From an uncultured Eubacterium sp. (GTDB lineage Bacteria; Bacillota; Clostridia; Peptostreptococcales; Anaerovoracaceae): DNA of 6,180 bases. The stretch is taken from contig URXI01000257.1 in assembly GCA_900551775.1 (NCBI GenBank), forward strand, positions 1 through 6,180, read 5' to 3'. A program made the translations under genes and the position numbers. The notes beneath the pieces were generated by a model. The model worked only from the letters and a program-made list of their open reading frames with translations, did no database searches and was not told the DNA's origin. Shown here piece after piece: positions 4,786 through 6,180 of this stretch. The stretch's first letter is position 1; every line of letters begins with the position of its first letter.

Positions 4786-5670
4786 TTAGAATTGAAAGGT
4801 ATCTTTCAGCTCCTGAATTTTCGTTTTACTGAGGGGAACCATGAATTCCTTGTAATTTGCCAGCCGCAGGGAATAAGAACTCCTGGTCCATCTGACGATT
4901 TCTGTCACCTTCTGAATATTGACCAGATAAGACCTGTGGCAGCGATAAAAGCCGAAGCGCTTCAGCTTTTGTTCCAGTTCGTCTAAGGTTAACTGAGATA
5001 CATAATCCTCTTTTCTCACATAAACGTAGCATTTGCCGTCGTTAGCTTCAATGTAATCGATTTCTTCCGGATTAAACAAGAAGATATTGCCTTCGGATTT
5101 CACCGACAGCTTATTGAGAAGTAAAGAATCCCCTTCGTCATTTTCTGACGGATCTTCCTGATCCACCAGGCGCACGCCAGTTTCAGAAAGAAAATAGTGC
5201 TCTCCTGGGCAGAGGCAGATTTCTTTTAACGAAGGCGATGCAGAGATGATGCGCCGACCTGCTTCTATTTCGCAGGACATCCAGGAGATTACTATTTTCA
5301 TCGCTTCTTCTTCCAAATCGCGCAGAGGTTCGACCATGAAAATCGTGTGGCAGTTCAGTAGAATCTGCACCGAAATGAGAACTCTGACCTTTTGGCTTTC
5401 GGTACACATCGACAGTCTGATACTGCCGATGTCGGCCAGGTGCATGGCTTCAATGGCAGATTCCAACTGGTTTCTGTGTCCGGTCAGATTTGCGAAAAAA
5501 GAAAGATATTCTCTTACTCTCATATGTTCATATAAACCGATGTTGCGCAGATAGACAGAAGTGTTTTCCATCTTGCTGAAATAGCTGATCAGCTCATTGG
5601 TAATCTGCAGAGAACATTCGCCGTGAAAGCTTCTGCCGCTCTCAATTAATTCCAATAGTTCTTTTTCCAT
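4786..5670 (-). CDS. LytTR transcriptional regulator with degenerate ABC ATPase N-terminus
   Basis: A 294-residue protein. The C-terminus (about 185-294) is a LytTR DNA-binding domain with EEIDYIEANDGKCYVYV (202-218), FYRCHRSYLVNI (241-252) and FMVPLSKTKIQELK (276-289). The N-terminal 170 residues follow the order of an ABC ATPase but lack its active residues. There is no Walker A. IGLYEHMRVREYLSFFANLTG (44-64) matches the region after the Q-loop. LSMCTESQKVR (86-96) stands in the signature position, IFMVEP (110-115) replaces Walker B LFLDEP with the Asp lost, and SASPS (143-147) replaces the H-loop. It probably cannot hydrolyse ATP. ABC-like/LytTR fusions are known in Firmicutes, usually near ABC transporters; here an exporter lies directly downstream. 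The gene starts one base after the NYN gene's stop codon, so it is probably translationally coupled. Sensing through the pseudo-ATPase is inference. Confidence 0.88.
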   Translation of the reverse strand: MEKELLELIESGRSFHGECSLQITNELISYFSKMENTSVYLRNIGLYEHMRVREYLSFFANLTGHRNQLESAIEAMHLADIGSIRLSMCTESQKVRVLISVQILLNCHTIFMVEPLRDLEEEAMKIVISWMSCEIEAGRRIISASPSLKEICLCPGEHYFLSETGVRLVDQEDPSENDEGDSLLLNKLSVKSEGNIFLFNPEEIDYIEANDGKCYVYVRKEDYVSQLTLDELEQKLKRFGFYRCHRSYLVNIQKVTEIVRWTRSSYSLRLANYKEFMVPLSKTKIQELKDTFQF

Positions 5671-5671
5671 T

Positions 5672-6180
5672 TTATTTCCCCAAATACTTTTGATGCATCT
5701 CTTCGTTTACAGCCAGGATCCGTGCCTGTAGTTCTCTGGCTGGCATACGAAGTGCGCCCTGACCGAAGACCATCATCTGTTCCAGTCCGTCAGAGGTGGC
5801 AACGGTGATGCGGAGCTTTTTGATGTTTTCCAGGACGAATTTTTCGATATATTGGTCAGCAGTCTGCCCCTCTTTGGTGTAGACCACTTTCAGATTTCCA
5901 TAATTTTCTGTGCTGCCGATATTTCCAGGCTGTTTATAGGCATCGAAGACCAGGAGGATTTTTTCGTCAGTATACCCTTGATAATTCTGAAGCACCTCGA
6001 TTAAAAGGCTGCGGGCGCTTTCCAGGTTCAGCTTGGACATCTCCTTGAGTTCCTCCCAGGCAAAGATGATGTTGTAGCCGTCCACCAGCAGGTACTCCGG
6101 TCCGGAGAACTGCTCCCGGATGGTCCGCTTTTCCTGCTCTGCCTCCGCTGTCGGAGCAGGGCGCCGGGGGTCTTTCGGGG
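5672..6180 (-). CDS. NYN-domain (YacP/Rae1-like) ribonuclease region, C-terminal part of a larger protein
   Basis: The open frame enters from the right edge without a stop and ends at 5672; 168 residues are visible. A charged linker (PKDPRRPAPTAEAEQEKR) leads into a YacP-type NYN domain: YLLVDGYNIIFAWEEL (about 29-44), LLVFDAYK, VVYTKEGQTADQYIEK and VATSDGLEQ. The acidic residues in VDGYN, VFDA, TAD and TSDG are those expected for metal-dependent RNA cleavage. Bacillus Rae1 (YacP), of this family, cuts mRNA in the ribosomal A site. A GTG at 6083-6085 could start a 137-residue protein, but the family usually begins a few residues earlier (YLLVDGYN) and the frame stays open, so a longer protein is more likely. 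In related Clostridia this domain occurs at the C-terminus of TetM-like translation GTPases, a plausible identity that cannot be checked here. Confidence 0.85.
   Translation of the reverse strand, partial: PKDPRRPAPTAEAEQEKRTIREQFSGPEYLLVDGYNIIFAWEELKEMSKLNLESARSLLIEVLQNYQGYTDEKILLVFDAYKQPGNIGSTENYGNLKVVYTKEGQTADQYIEKFVLENIKKLRITVATSDGLEQMMVFGQGALRMPARELQARILAVNEEMHQKYLGK

Overview
The window looks like chromosomal DNA from a gut-type Clostridia member, most likely a Lachnospiraceae relative. The basis is strong AGGAGG-type ribosome binding sites, short SigA-like promoters, U-tailed intrinsic terminators, and families typical of that group (LacI regulator with a class II ketose-bisphosphate aldolase, an ICE-type tyrosine integrase, EutS/EutP-like microcompartment proteins, LytTR regulation, YacP-like NYN domain). 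The species cannot be named from this sequence. Almost every gene is on the minus strand; the one plus-strand gene is an integrase remnant.

Left block (1-1411): a minus-strand sugar-catabolism pair. A complete class II ketose-bisphosphate aldolase of the GatY/KbaY type is followed by the first 174 residues of a LacI-family repressor that runs off the left edge. The DNA upstream of the aldolase ribosome binding site is not a normal promoter region. It is the C-terminal third of a phage/ICE tyrosine integrase on the opposite strand (about 1427-1708), so a rearrangement or element deletion seems to have joined the two and removed the aldolase's own promoter.

Middle block (1709-2409): a hairpin-rich stretch downstream of the integrase, a small DUF1294 membrane-protein gene with a good promoter, and a 156-bp non-autonomous mobile element (MITE-like). 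The element has perfect 13-bp terminal inverted repeats (2210-2222 and 2353-2365) bounded exactly by a 9-bp direct repeat, GTAAATCAA. It sits between the DUF1294 promoter and the terminator of the next gene.

Right block (2410-6180): an isolated gene with its own promoter and terminator encodes an unusual chimera, a EutS-type microcompartment shell domain joined to the C-terminal half of a EutP/PduV-type GTPase without its P-loop. Upstream lie an ABC-2 exporter (ATPase and permease), a LytTR regulator whose N-terminal half is a degenerate ABC ATPase, and the C-terminal end of a NYN-domain (YacP/Rae1-like) nuclease protein that enters from the right edge. Two 9-bp LytTR-like boxes 12 bp apart lie directly upstream of the probable ABC-transporter promoter. 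The simplest model is that the pseudo-ABC/LytTR protein controls the neighbouring exporter, perhaps sensing it through its ATPase-like domain.

The points most worth a second look are the MITE-like element, the EutS-EutP chimera, the pseudo-ABC/LytTR regulator with its candidate operator, and the integrase/aldolase junction.
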